A stretch of DNA of 51,798 nt from Haplomitrium mnioides (lineage: Eukaryota > Marchantiophyta > Haplomitriopsida > Calobryales). Location of the stretch: NCBI GenBank assembly GCA_049999725.1, contig JBNGIS010018005.1, forward strand, positions 1-51,798. The letters are read 5' to 3'. Shown one piece after another: positions 11,030 to 23,028 of the stretch (positions are counted from its first letter, which is position 1; each line of letters starts with the position of its first letter). Under the pieces are notes generated by a model, which was given only the letters and a program-made list of their open reading frames with translations, did not search any database and had not been told where the DNA came from. The position numbers and the translations under genes are program-made.

Positions 11030-11996
11030 TCAGGCACTGCTCAGCTACCCCCAAACTCACAATCCATGTAAGACAATTCAAATCCATGGCTTGCCCTAGC
11101 ACATGGCGTTGCTCAATCTTGGCAACAGATGCAACAACAGTGGTACCAGTGGAGAACCCCATTGCCCTCTCTCTCTCATTGGCATTGGGTTCCACTAGCT
11201 TCTGCAAGGTTGCATCCCAAATAAGACCAAGGCCTCCCGCCCGAAATGCATAAGACGCAAGATGACTCACCAGTGTGGGCAATGCTCCACGAGGTTGACC
11301 TACCACGTTGACTAATGCCAATGGTGGGCAGTCATCATAAAGTACTCTCTAAGCGTGACGTCCCACATCCAAAATATCATCCACAATGGTGCTTGGTGAT
11401 CTCATAATCCTATTATAAGCTTTCTTCAGCACCTCATTAGGCAACAAGTTAGTCCACCACAATCGTGGCCGGTGTGCTCGTGACCTTGCTTGTGCGACAT
11501 CCAACAATACGGCAGGTCCAATCCAAGAACCCACCTGATAAACACTCTCCACAAGGGACTGGCAACTATCGCTTAATATAGGCACATTCTCCAAGATATA
11601 CACAAGAAGTGGTACTTGATGGAGTTGGAGATGGCGTAGAATCCTCAGCATCTCCCAAAACAATTTTGAGTGAGGGTCTTGCAACCCTTGGCCCAAACCA
11701 GCCCTCGATTGGCCATGACATGGCAATCTTGCAATCAATAAATCAACATGCTCCACTCTAGCAAAGTGGTCCGCCCTCAACAATAAAAAATTGGCCGATA
11801 ATGCATGTAGATAACCTTGCACTGCACTAACTGAAAGCAATTATGGAAATTGCTCAACCATTAGTGCCACATGCCTCAAGGAGATTTTGCAGGCGATGTC
11901 ACCCTTCTCCACATACAAATACTGCCGAACTGGAATCCTTGCTTGGAGCACAACAACTAACCTTGTACTAATGCCTCCAAACAACTCCAACAAACA
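11030..11996 (-). pseudogene. DNA cytosine-5 methyltransferase domain inside the retrotransposon polyprotein
   Basis: About 320 codons, between protease and RT, collinear in one frame with two stops (TAA at 11,843-11,841; TAG at 11,351-11,349). Motifs are in canonical order. Motif I LLELFGGIS (11,993-11,967) binds S-adenosylmethionine, and YVEKGD follows as motif II. Motif IV is LPCHGQSRAG, with the catalytic Cys at about 11,720. FWEMLRILRHL follows, then motif VI YILENVP (ENV, about 11,591-11,583). A motif VIII-like block QARSRAHRPRLWWTNL is near 11,490. Motifs IX-X are ERERAMGFSTGTT and LGQAMDLNCLTWIVSLG (to about 11,036). The enzyme family adds a methyl group to C5 of cytosine in DNA. The unpermuted order and the ENV and RAHRPRLWW-type blocks resemble DNMT3-like enzymes rather than the permuted plant DRM type. 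Retrotransposon-borne enzymes of this class have been reported in dinoflagellates and charophyte algae. This copy is broken. Confidence 0.85.
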
Positions 11997-12429
11997 AATA
12001 CCATCAGCAAGACACTGCCATGAAATCGGCATGGTATTTAAGGGTGAAAGATTTACAGGTCCAGATGTGACAGAACCATCCAGTGTAGGACCTGGTGAAA
12101 ATACATCTTGCCAAGCATCCTCAACCAACTTGAACGTATGTACCTGCCACAACCTCTCCTTACTTCCACTCTTAGGAATCACCTCACTTGACGACAATGA
12201 TGCTGGCCTTGCAACCTCTGAATACGCCTCTTCAACAAAAGAAATGTCGACTGCATGTGCATTCCCCTCCAGCAAGTCAGAATAGTCAGTGATAACCCCA
12301 GAAAATGCTGATAATGCCATAGGATGTGAAATTGGACCCCCAACTGGTCCACTGAATTTGACAGGAAACTTGCTCAATCGTGCCTCTCCATATCGCCATC
12401 CAGGTCGATAGGACACTGACTCATCCCAA
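11997..12429 (-). pseudogene. Polyprotein linker between protease and methyltransferase
   Basis: Same open frame as the methyltransferase N-terminus. It encodes a low-similarity, Ser/Pro-rich stretch (VKFSGPVGGPISHP, AVDISFVEEAYSEV, LWQVHTFKLVEDAW). No catalytic motif is recognised. It probably provides a spacer or an adaptor region of the captured gene. Confidence 0.5.
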
Positions 12430-12872
12430 AAATCAATAGTAAACCCCATAGGATATAGCATCGTACACCCCACCAAAACATCATAAGACTCGACCTTGGT
12501 AAGTATGGCTCGAGCGCTCACATATGAGCTATCTATGGGATGATCAGCTTGCACTCTAAGCTCGATCTCTCCATGTGTAATATGTTGTGTGGGTAAAGGT
12601 CCTCCCAATGAAGTCTGAATGGGGAAAGGGGAGATCTCTCCATCTCTGAGCCTCAATCCCAACCCCTACATAGCTGACTTGCCTAACATCAGCGGTTGTG
12701 CACCTGTATCCAACAATACCCTAGCTGACCTATGCACCACATTTGAAGGACCGACAAGTTGGAAGATACCACTCCGATTGTCGATAGACACCACACTGGG
12801 TCCTGAATCTCGTCCTCTCAAAATATTGGTTGGGCTGATAACTCCATCAACCGTGTTGTAGCAGCATGCCAT
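12430..12872 (-). pseudogene. Aspartic protease of the Ty3 element
   Basis: The frame contains VLLDTGAQPLMLGKSAM (active-site D-T-G-A near 12,710), a TAG at about 12,665, then ARAILTKVESYDVLVGCTMLYPMG, matching the C-terminal hydrophobic flap and core of retropepsin-type proteases. It would cleave the polyprotein as a homodimer. It lies in a different frame from gag and overlaps its end (12,818-12,872), which may be programmed or a later indel. The in-frame stop breaks this copy. Confidence 0.75.
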
Positions 12873-14770
12873 GTCTCACCTCCAGACGAGACATATGCGT
12901 GAGCTACTCTACTCACATGTCTCACTTCCATACTAGAAAAAGCACCTTGAGTCTCCCCACATAATGCGGCTGCCAACCTAAACACTTCAGCTGGTGTGAC
13001 TCCTCCAATCAACACATCCCTAACTAAAAACAATGGTTTCTCGACCACCAACCTAGCTATCTCCATAGCTGAAGACGCACTCCCTTCCACTTTGGCTGAT
13101 CTCTCTATCTCCTTGGAAGCCTGAGTCAGACACATGGACGTGGTCCTCACCAAATCTATCAACTCAAATGACTGTGGAAGTCTTACCTGTTGGTGAGCAT
13201 CCCCCCTCTGAGGATCTGACTCCACTCCTGCTCCCCTAGACTCAATAGCCTTGCCTGCCGCTCTGGTCACCACTGCAGACGCATCAATGTGGGTTGTCCC
13301 ACACATGAATCCCATACCAGCTAAATCCCCATCAGCTGCGTATGAAGTAGAGGCTTCACCTCCAGAGTTGGGCGTCGCCTGAGCTGTAGTCATGGCAGCT
13401 AACTGCTGCTCCAACTGTGCGATCCTAGCATCCTTGGGATCCACAGTAGCTACTGGAGCACCCACCCCAACTCTCCCAGTTGGTGATGCTCCTCTGCCAT
13501 GACCACCTCGCCCACCTCTACCTTGCTCACCTGTGCGAGCTCTTGCTCGTCGTAGCTCTGGGTGAAGTGAAAAACATCGGTCCCTGGTGTGACCCATGAC
13601 CCCACAATGGTCACATTGCTGCTGGCCAACTGCACCTACATCTTCAAAACGTGTTGCTCGTGGCTTCCTCGCCTCTAGACACAGCCTCTGTATATGATCT
13701 CCACCATAGGTCCAACAACTTGACTGTTGACCTGTATAAGATGGCAAAGTTGACTGCTCTCCAGCCTTCTGACCCTTTCGTGGTGCAGATTGGGATGTAG
13801 ATGTGGTTGGAGACACAAACTTTGGCGCTTCCTTTTGAAATCCTGTAGTGACCACTCTCTCATTCACTAGGTTAAGCTATATGCGCTCTGACAATGTAAA
13901 CACAATAGCAAGAATGGTTTCATAATCCCTGAGAATGGTGGCATCTCTCACTCTCCTCCTCAAATCCCTATCATGGATGGAATACCAGAAGTGTACAGCC
14001 TGAGCCTCTGTCACTCCTTTCATGACATTGATGAGCCTCCTCATCTTGGTGTAAGCTTCCCTCAAGCTCTCTCCAATCATGTGCTAGAACTCCTGAAGAC
14101 TCTTCAGCTTGTCCGTCCTCACGCCTTGGTAATTCTACTTGAGAAGCTCAAAAAACTCAACCACAGGGTTAAACACTGGAACCCCTCCACTCTTTGCTGC
14201 ATTGACTGGAATAGGTGTACTGAAAACTCCTCCTGCCCTTGAAGCACCAATACTATAGCTAGTGCCACTAGAGGATGCTGTATGGGTCGCAGGGACATGG
14301 GCACTTGCCCTTCCACCATAGGTGATGGAGACATAATTGGGGGACTAATATTGTCTTCATTCCTCAATCTTAGTCAAATGAGCCCGCTTGAATTCATGGT
14401 AATCATCCATGGGCGGCTCTTCCAAGTGCTGAAACAAACCTTTCTATGCCATGAAAGGTGTAAAGAGAGTTGAGTTCTACAATGTTTGCAGATCACACCA
14501 AGTGTCAAACTCTTGGATGAAATCATCTAGATCAATGGTGCCTACTGCATCAAAGAACCTCCTTGGCCCTTTTGTGGCCCCATACATCTCATCCATATCC
14601 CAAGACAACGGGGAATGTACCTAAGTGATAGGAAGAGTTGCCTCCTCTTCATCCAATGTATGGTCACTTACCAACTGTTGAGCCGCTCTTGATGCAGGTC
14701 AAAACTGGATGCCACTTTGAGTGATGTCGTACCGCACCCTTCCACCCTCTGGCTCCGTGTTGACCTCCGC
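12818..14770 (-). pseudogene. Gag of the methyltransferase-bearing Ty3 element
   Basis: The N-terminal part (about 14,770-14,400) includes VRYDITQSGIQF, DLDDFIQEFDTW and HLEEPPMDDYHEFKRAHL. The retrotransposon-gag core is at about 14,180-13,877 (PVVEFFELL, TDKLKSLQEF, ESLREAYTKMRRLINVMKG, FWYSIHDRDLRRRVRDA), with several in-frame TAG codons. The C-terminal part (13,867-12,818) has a zinc knuckle C-x2-C-x4-H-x4-C (CDHCGVMGHTRDRC, residues 85-98 of that frame) and a degenerate one before it (CWTYGGDHIQRLC). A Gly/Arg-rich tail follows (GEQGRGGRGGHGRG). Gag would form the particle and bind element RNA. Broken by stops and frame changes. Confidence 0.8.
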
Positions 14771-17699
14771 TCAGCTGAACTCACTCACTACTTACAGGCT
14801 GTGCTATGGCCACTCAGCCACTTGCTCACAAGTCGGCTAAAATGCGCAAATTAGCACAAGTGACCCTTCTTTCTCCTCTGGACAGGGTACACCTGGCTTG
14901 CCAATCCTAATTGATTGGTATTATTCTCAACCTAGGAGCAAAAGTTGACAATTCAAAACAGAATTTTGTTGCTCACGTTCAGAACACGGTAGACCAATCT
15001 TCGATTTCCTACAAACAATTTTTTCAGACTTTCCTGCTTCACTTCAGCGAAAGTCTGGGCTTCCAGATAGCCTGCACCTTGGGAGCGTGCTGGTGGGCTC
15101 TTGCCACCCTTGGACCGCTCAGCGGAGGGTCTAGTTCAGCCTTTGTGAATTCAGAAAAATTATATTTATTTATTTTATTTTTATTTTTATTTTCAAAAAT
15201 TCTGTTTTTAATTCTGATTAGTTTAAATACCCCTCCTCTATTGCTATTGTATGTCACTATGATTTCAGCAAGGGAATTGCCAAGATAGTATGCAGGTGGT
15301 GATTCCAAAATTCTGGTATGCAACTTTCTTCCCAACGAATTTTCTCTCTTGGATCAGACCAATTCTGTCCTGTCAGCCTTGAACAGAGAAATTCCTCCGA
15401 CAGTACTCTGTTCTCGCTCCTTCTCAACCCCCGCACCCAATTTTGGCGCTACCCCTATGCTCCTCACCAAGTCACAAACACACTTGTCTTGCTTACTATA
15501 GGAACTGCTCACCAATTTCTGCTGTCAATTCTGGACAGCCCTTCGAGGGAATTACAACAAGGTCCCTAAAACAATTGTTGTTTTATGACAACCAAAGCAA
15601 AAGTCTTCTTATTCTTGAAATTTGGGTTCGTAGAACTTCCCTTATGTTACTTGTGATCCCACCAGTTAAAAGGATCTGAGAAGAACTGCCTCCACTGTCG
15701 TTCCATAGTTCATCATGGGCTAAATGACTTTCAAGGACTATATAGACTCACTGCACCGCCATTGTGAGATCCGTGATCCATATGACTGTGAGAAATGTTA
15801 CAAATTTCACAAGTTTTGCTTTTCCAGCCAATTGCTCCACACAAATGTTGCTGCTCTTAAGCTCAAATGCAGGGTAGGCCTCCTTCAATTCAACCTGAGG
15901 ACTTCTTTAATTTGTTGTGTTGGCTCTGCAACAATTTGTCTCCAACAAACGCAGCGACCTTCTTCCTCTCCTCAACAATTGAATGCTACTCGACGAAACT
16001 CTAAACTCTGTGATTTTGTCCACCTTGAAAACAGAGCAAGAAAGTTGTGAGCTACGCGATTGTCTTCGAGGAAGAAATCATAGCACCATTTGCATCAATG
16101 GTTGCTTCTACTCAATGTTGACACCTTGAATCCTCTATTTTGCCTCCAGAATCAACCGCTCCAAATCCCTACTTCTCATATGAAGAAACCAAGTTGATGA
16201 CCCTTCTACAAATCCTTGGACAAGTTTCAAGAAGCAAGGGAAGCCATGAAATCAACACTAGAGCAGCCGTCTGTTGCTCCTTGCACTTGTTTTCAAAATT
16301 GTAGCTCGCGATCTGTGATTTTCAAGAAACGGAGGATGAAGCTCTGCACAAGAAGAGGATTTTGTTGAACAAGAGGCAAATCCTCAAGCTATCCTCTTCA
16401 GCAATCTCAAATTTTGACACCAATCTCTCAAACAAAGTCTGCTCAATGAAACCCATGCCTTAGCCTTTTCTTGATGCTAGGCATTTGCAATTTGAGCCTG
16501 CTCACACAACATCCCTCAACTGTTGTTGCTCGATGAAATTTCCTTGACCAAAATCTGAATCGAATTTCTCCCTTGTTGAAGAAGCAAGAGATATGCTATG
16601 CAATCATGCTCTTCTTTGAAGGACTCCTTAGTAGCTCGAAATCTCCTTGGTCATTTGCAATCATGGTTGTTGCCACTGCTTTTGCAATTTCAACCTCCAC
16701 TTTCGTTGGACATAGCGTTTTTGGAAGCCACCCCTTTGTACCTTACTGGTGAGTTTCCAGGTGACTATCAATGGGACACTGCAGGATTATCGGCCGATCG
16801 TGAGACCTTTGCCAAGAATAGGGAACTGCGATTCGACATTTGCTGCAAATTTTATTTTTTTGCAACAACAAAATTGAGTATAGACTCTTCCTTTGCTCGA
16901 CATGATCTGATGTTGAGTAGCTTGACAATCATGTCTGCGTCCAAATCCCTAAATGCAAACTTCTCAATGCTACACAAAATCGCTGAATCCTTACTCGATG
17001 AAGAACCTTCAGTGATTTTGCCTCCACACACAGCCGCAAATCCTTGCTTGACACCCGATTTGATGAAGAAGCCTTTGATGAAGAAATTTGCTCGAATCGA
17101 GGCTATTTGATGCTGCAAATCAACATAAACGTGCAAAAATCTAGGCTCAATGAAGACTCCTTGACAAAATTCAGCCCTTGACGAACTATGATGCTGAGCA
17201 ATTCGACGAAAACCCGTTGCTCAAACGAAGTCGCGATTCTGCTTCTTTGACAAACTGTTGCTCGACAAATCCTCTTCCTAAGAATTTCGAGTTCTTTTTT
17301 TGCTTTTCTTCGAGCAATGAGATGGCTGGCAAATCCCTAAAACAAAATCAAAGCATTCCTCATATTGCCTTTCCTCGACAAATGCCTAGCAAGTCCTGCA
17401 TGAAGAAACCTCCTTCGATGATCCTGGATCAAGCAAATCTTTGCTCGACGAAAATCTGCACAAGCCAACCTCTGTGCAACGTTGCTCGACTCCTTGTTTG
17501 ACGCAGCAGCAAATGCCCTTGCACAAAAAATGAACTCATTAAGCAACCACATCACCTAAGCTCTTGTGCAGGTTTTTCTAGAGATGTTTCTGCGTTTTTT
17601 GAGCCTAGTAAACCTCTTGACAAAACTTCTACTCCTTGATGCAAACTCTAAACACTGACTACTTGAAGAAATTTCAGCACCTCCACGAAGAAATCTGCA
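14771..17699 (-). other. Leader/LTR region of the Ty3 element, no gene
   Basis: About 2.9 kb upstream (minus-strand sense) of gag. It includes a T-rich stretch (15,165-15,200) and, from about 16,000, pyrimidine-rich text with many gctcgacgaa and ttgatgaagaa words. The part from about 17,000 is shared with 1,840-2,460. I could not fix the LTR/leader border or a primer binding site. Frames here show no known domain. Confidence 0.45.
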
Positions 17700-18186
17700 C
17701 ATAATCACTCAAACAACACAGAAATCTCCCAACCAGCAAATTTGTGCAACATTAAACAAGGTCTTCACAAATCTTCAGCAACAACTAGCAAACGCCAACA
17801 GTCTCTTCCACAAATCTTTCAGCACTCCGAGATATCACGGATGCTATCAAATCTCTTGACCAGATTTCTCAATCGCAATCAAAGATACCATGGATGATAG
17901 AAATCTCACTTTCTTTTGATGTACTTTTCTTCGAGCGATACCTTCTCGAAGAAATTCCCAAATGTTGTGTGTTGATCTTCCGACATCAGAACCAGTGCAC
18001 CTTTGCTCACAAGGAATCCACGCTTCTCCAAGAGCAGCAATACCTCAACTCTCCTCTTGGTTCATACAACTGAAGACATTGAAAGATAACCTTTCCATAA
18101 GAGTACATGGCCTTATATACTAAGGCACAAAAAGACAAAAAACTTAAAATGTCTAAAAATAAAAAACTACATGGAATGTTGTGACA
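17700..18186 (-). repeat. Terminal part of the 5' LTR (minus-strand element)
   Basis: It matches 2,460-2,927 and, from 17,930, also 7,052-7,319, ending TTGTGACA. In minus-strand sense it starts TGTCACAACATTCC, a regular 5'-TG end. The next base belongs to the host LTR minisatellite. Confidence 0.75.
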
Positions 18187-18279
18187 AGTTCCGTGAGCGA
18201 TGGCGGGGTTCCGTGAGTGACGGTGGGGTTCCGTAACGACTGCGGGGTTCCGTGAGTGACGGCGGGGTCTGTGACGACT
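18187..18279 (+). repeat. 5' LTR of the host retrotransposon, middle segment
   Basis: A run of ggggttccgtgagtgacgg-like units matches 31,230-31,410 of the 3' LTR. It is stranded between the nested Ty3 element ending at 18,186 and the non-coding element starting at 18,280. Confidence 0.8.
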
Positions 18280-21200
18280 TGTCGTAGCATAGCAATGGCA
18301 CTCCAACCCCCAAAAAGCACACCCAAGGATCGAACTGCGCAAGATCTATATAGAAATCTGCTCTTAATCCACTTTTATTGACTTTCTAGATTCTTTAGAG
18401 AGTTTTGAAACTGCACTCTATCAGTTCAGAGATGGACCGCTCTCCACTCTAGGCCTGACAACCTTTTTCCTCCACAAATCACACACAAAAATACTTCCAA
18501 CCACTCACTAACACAGAACAACAACCAAGAGTTACTCAAACTGTATGACTGACACTTCTAGGACAAGAAAGCTGATGTACAGGCTGAATTTAAACTTGAG
18601 CTGACTCAGAGAAATTCACAAGCAACTAGTTACCCAACTTGCAAGGATATCTCAGACCGACACTCTAGTGCCTACCTTCATTACACCACTTGACTTCCCT
18701 CAAACTGGATACTCAGGCCACTCCAACCCAATATACCCCAGAGCTTGATGATGAGAACTCAGCTATGGAACGACTCTCCTGATCTCACATCCACTCGTTG
18801 TTCCTCCAACCACCTACTACTCTATTTGCTTGTTGAAATGACCACATATTCCATAGGCACACACAATATTGAACACTCTTTGCTCTACTGCAACCCACCA
18901 ACCAGTATCCACTGATTGATTGACCACAGAAGGTTCGCTCCTTAAGAATTAACACATATAGAACAGAACATAACTAAAAGCAGAATTGATTTTGTCACTA
19001 AACCTCCCACAGACCACAATCTAGAACTCAGAACCCAGGCCCACCAATAGGACACGCTCAGGCAACTCATGACATGGACTCCTCTAATGCTACCTAGCTG
19101 ACTTCTTCAATTGCAAACTTGCAAAACATTCACCAACCAACTCTAACTTCTGAATTCATACTCTATCCTCAAATTGCTCCTCATGAATCTGCAATAAACA
19201 ACTTGAGCAAGAGACCTCACAGACATGAACTCTCTGTATATTTCTTGAAGCACACATGTACAATGAGAACCCCAGATTAGGAACTCGACAAATGACTTGT
19301 ACCCCTCTTCCTGTTCCACAAGAAAGTAAAAACTAGTAGCACTCTCCTAATGCCACTGGGACTGATCTTCTGCACAAACTAAAGCTAAGGCAACACTAGG
19401 GACCCCTCCCCTTTGGCTGTCCCTCACGAAATACAGACTGAAAGAATTTTCTTCTCCTCTAATTGTTGGTCCACCTCCAAATATGAGATCTGCCTTCACA
19501 TGTGAGTCCACCTGAGTAGTTTGAGCCTCTAGAGCCTCCTGCTCAACGATTCCCAGCACTCCTCAGTCCACCTCCACCCTGCAATGGCCTTCCCTCACGA
19601 GTACACCCACCTCACCAGAGATCTCACCAGAATTCTCTCCTCTGTCTCCTACTGCTCTTCCTGCACAAAACTATTAGCTCTTCCAACAACGAAATGACGA
19701 CCCCTTTATCCCCCTTGCGCGAATTATACCTTTTTGCTTTTCACCCACCTTGTGATTTGGATTATTGCTGGCTTGAGATGCTGGTCGGTGGAAATTTGGC
19801 GTAGATTCGAAAGGGATTGGCGCAGACCGTAGAATGCAACTTTTGGCGCAAATTCGATGTGAATTCCAAGGGATCGGGTAAATTCTGCAAGGCGACAGAG
19901 CTCATCGCACAATCTGAAGTGAATTCCGTGGTTTGTTCTGAAATGGCTCATTGATCCTCGAAGCACCATGTTTCCGCAGATCCGCGTACACTCTGAAGAA
20001 GCCTACGGGCTCTCTCGTAGTGCCACGTTTCCGTTGAGATCCAATATTCCCGAGGAATCTCCCAGATTCTCGTTGATTTGCAGTTCCCGTAGAGGTGCCA
20101 CGTTTCCGCAAAGCCTGAGATTCCTGTAGAATCTATAAGATTCCTATTGATGCTCGAAGTTCCGTTGAATGCCACGTAATCCGTTGATGCCAAGATGCTC
20201 GTAGAATCTGTTAGATTCCCGCAGATTCTTGAGTCCCGTGGAGGTGCCACATTTCCGCTGTGGCGCCGTCCAACGCCGCCCCGCAGAGGGGTAGCCGAAC
20301 TGTTGCGCTGACCGCTTGTTGACCCGCTGACTTTCGCAGCTGCCACGTCATCCGCAAGGTTTGTTCTCTTCAAATAAGAACTACCAATGACCTCTGCTTT
20401 TGCCCCTAGTTGGATCAGTGACGTATCCTCTTTTCGGCATCGCTTCCTCCTCCGTCGGATCTGCGCTAGATCACCTTTTTGACATTTTTTGTTCTCCCAG
20501 GGTCAGATCTAAGATTTGTCATCCTTGCAGTAGATCTCTTCTTGTTTCTTCTTTTCAACCCTGTGATATATCGCCATTTCCACACTGGTTGCTTCTCCTT
20601 GGACATGTGATAAATCTTTGTTTTAGCACCCTTTCTTTCTATACTGGAGCTGCATTATATCCTCATTTTGGCAACCCTTGTTAGCCCCCTTCGGAACCCT
20701 GCTAAGTCGACTCTCCACTTAGGAAGGTCAATCAGAACCATTTTATCTGGGGTGTCCCACATTGGATGGCAGATCGAAACCCCCTTAAGTGGGCTCTACC
20801 TTCAATTTATCGCCCTTCCGACTTCATCTTCCCTTTCCTGTCAGATCTTCGATTTATCCCTCCTTCGATACTTGGTTTTCTTTTTAGGTTGGACTGTCGA
20901 TAAGTCACCTTTCCGGCCTCTACGTTTTTCCTCCGTCGAATTATTGATATATCTTCCTTTTGCCAATGTCCCTTGATATAGGAACCTTGAGAGGCTTCTT
21001 ATTTTCACTAAGGCATCGAAAAGTTCTATGTAAGAACATTAAAGAAGGCTTGTTTACTTGACTTTTCAAAAAGTTTGTTGTAAGAACTAAGAGCTCCGTA
21101 GATTCCTTTCAAACTTTCTAAATATACCCAATTCGAACTTTCCCAATTACGTCCCTGTCGTCCAAATCTTCCATAAATCACCTTTCTGTCCGATTAATTA

Positions 21201-22521
21201 ACCCGCTTCGGAATCCCTCTTAACCAGTTCTCCCCACATCGAAACTCCCCACGGAACCAATTAAACCGGGGATTCCACTTCGAATCCCCACACGGACCCT
21301 TAACGTAAACCCCTTACATGGGGTTCCCCACATCGGAAGGCGACTTTTCGAAGCCTTCTTCACGGACCACAGACTCTCGCTCGCTTCCAAATCTTACCTA
21401 TCCCTTTACAACTTCAATTCCTTCCGATTCCTATTATTTGCAAAGCAGAATTTCGTCGCCCACTTCCTCGTTGTTTTGATTGATTTCCACTTTATTCCAA
21501 ATGCTCTTCGTTCTTCTTTCACTTCGATTCCTTCGCAATATAATTCCTCCTTTTGCAGCTCATCACTTCGCAACAGGAGCATTTCCGCACTAGGTACTCA
21601 CGCAGATCTATCCGCAGCATCGGCTCAATTCTCCATAGATTAATTTGCCCAAGCACCTTCGTTCGTCATCAGAAAACTCTGTGCCACCGAACCTTCCTTT
21701 TAACCAATCCATTGAACATTCCTTCTCAAGAATTCGCTTCGCAGATTTTATTCCTTAAATTTTACGACATTCGATTCCTTCAGAAGCCTTCAACACTGAT
21801 CAATCTTACCTTTCATTCATAGAGCTTCCATTTCGTATCGGATCATTACAAATCACCTCCTCCTTTGCATAGCAACCAATCATCCTTCAGATTCGATTAA
21901 TTCCCCTTACTCATAGCTGATCGATTTTGAGAATCTCTTCCTCATCTTCGGGTTCCTCATCTTGATCCAAACACTCGTGGCTCCCTCGAATGCTTCGTAA
22001 CAGGTGGCCTTCCCGAGTCACCTCCAGATATCCCATAAGTATTCTGTCGTAAGTCAGAAACACTATAAAACACTTGACACTAATCTACATTCGAGAGGCA
22101 GCCCCACAGGGGTGTAAGGCCACCGCTTAACTTCCTGCCCCTAGACGGATCTAGTTCAAGGCACAACATGGCAACTTGTCCTCCGGTACACTTCGACTGG
22201 CTCCTGGGCAAGATGTCCATCAACGAACAAAATAGATAGATAGATAAGGGCTAGCCTTGGCCCTCAACACCTAGATTAGTTTTACCACAAAAATATATCT
22301 TTTCTTTTTCTTCTTCTTCCCTGAAAAAGAAATCAACTTCCTCATCACCTAGCCTTCCCTGCTTTCCAATTATCTCCAAAATTTCCTCACAAGTACTTAT
22401 TTACATATTTTTACGCTCACTATACACAAAATTGAAACTTTACTACTTCCCTCTCACTCCACTGCTCAGAAGAGACCACCTTCAAGTAGTTTCTGACCTT
22501 TTGTCATGAACTATGCTCCCA
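18280..22521 (-). repeat. Left (3') LTR of the non-coding element
   Basis: From TGTCGTAGCATAGCAATGG to ATGCTCCCA on the plus strand. In minus-strand sense it starts TGGGAGCATAG and ends GCTACGACA. A minus-strand ctatatagatc near 18,340-18,352 could be the TATA element close to the LTR end. Frames within are shared with the other LTR by DNA identity and show no known domain. Confidence 0.85.
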
Positions 22522-22526
22522 CTTAG

Positions 22527-22538
22527 CCCCCTCCTCAA
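22527..22538 (-). other. Polypurine tract of the non-coding element
   Basis: In minus-strand sense ttgaggagggggc lies directly before ctaag and the 3' LTR start TGGGAGC. This is the expected priming site for plus-strand synthesis. Confidence 0.65.
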
Positions 22539-23028
22539 TTGCGCAGCATCATCGCAAGCGTTCACCAATAGCACTGCTTCACTCTTGATTCATTAACATA
22601 CTTCTCTAATACTTCCTTGTCACAATTTTCAACTCACTTACAAAACGTCAACGTCGCCATCTTTTGGAAAAAGACCCCCTACATGAACTTGTTGTGCCAT
22701 AGCTGATACCAATAACACCACTAGGAGCAGAACAGGGCAGTAATTTCTGTCCACTACCAACAGCTACAACTTCTTTAAACTTCAATTTGAACTCCTCCCA
22801 TCTCTCCAGTCTTTCTTCTCTGTCCCTTTATGAGATTCCACACATTCACATTTCCCTTGTTACATTTCTCCACACAGGAAAATAATAATAATAATAATAA
22901 TTACAGAACACAAAAAAAAAACTACAACATCAGAATGTTAAGAACAAAACTGAATAGCGGCGAGTAAAACAGGTTCCCAACATTATTGACAATACTATAC
23001 ACATTTAAGAGCAAATACTAGAAATTAG

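Larger units (their letters stand above)
6929..18186 (-). mobile_element. Ty3/gypsy retrotransposon encoding a cytosine-5 methyltransferase and a PHD finger
   Basis: The minus strand reads gag (14,770-12,818), protease (12,872 to about 12,430), cytosine-5 methyltransferase (11,996-11,030), RT (10,680-10,046), connection and RNase H (9,964-9,300), integrase (8,985-7,813) and PHD finger (7,812-7,678). Edges are TGTCG at 6,929 and TTGTGACA at 18,186. Both flanks are pieces of the host element's 5' LTR, so this is an insertion. No clean target duplication is visible (gggtt against agttc). A 100-base assembly gap hides the left LTR junction. Several stops and frameshifts make this copy non-functional. 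Confidence 0.8.

Noticed and set aside
10909-11253. 114-codon plus-strand frame opposite the methyltransferase
   Set aside because: It is the antisense of motifs IX-X of the minus-strand methyltransferase and has no similarity of its own.
11030-11996. Possibility that the methyltransferase is a host DRM/CMT gene into which the retrotransposon inserted
   Set aside because: It is in the same strand and order as the polyprotein, shares its frame with the linker after the protease, and is followed directly by RT, so it belongs to the element. The unpermuted motif order also argues against DRM.
20400-20976. Hydrophobic plus-strand frames at 20,400-20,976 and 25,087-25,431
   Set aside because: They occur at matching positions in both LTRs of the non-coding element, antisense to it, and owe their hydrophobic look to T-rich composition.
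22690-22715. gctgatacca, resembling a reverse-strand tRNA-Met primer binding site
   Set aside because: It lies inside the short internal region away from any LTR end, while a better tRNA-Asp-type site is adjacent to the LTR at 23,029-23,047.
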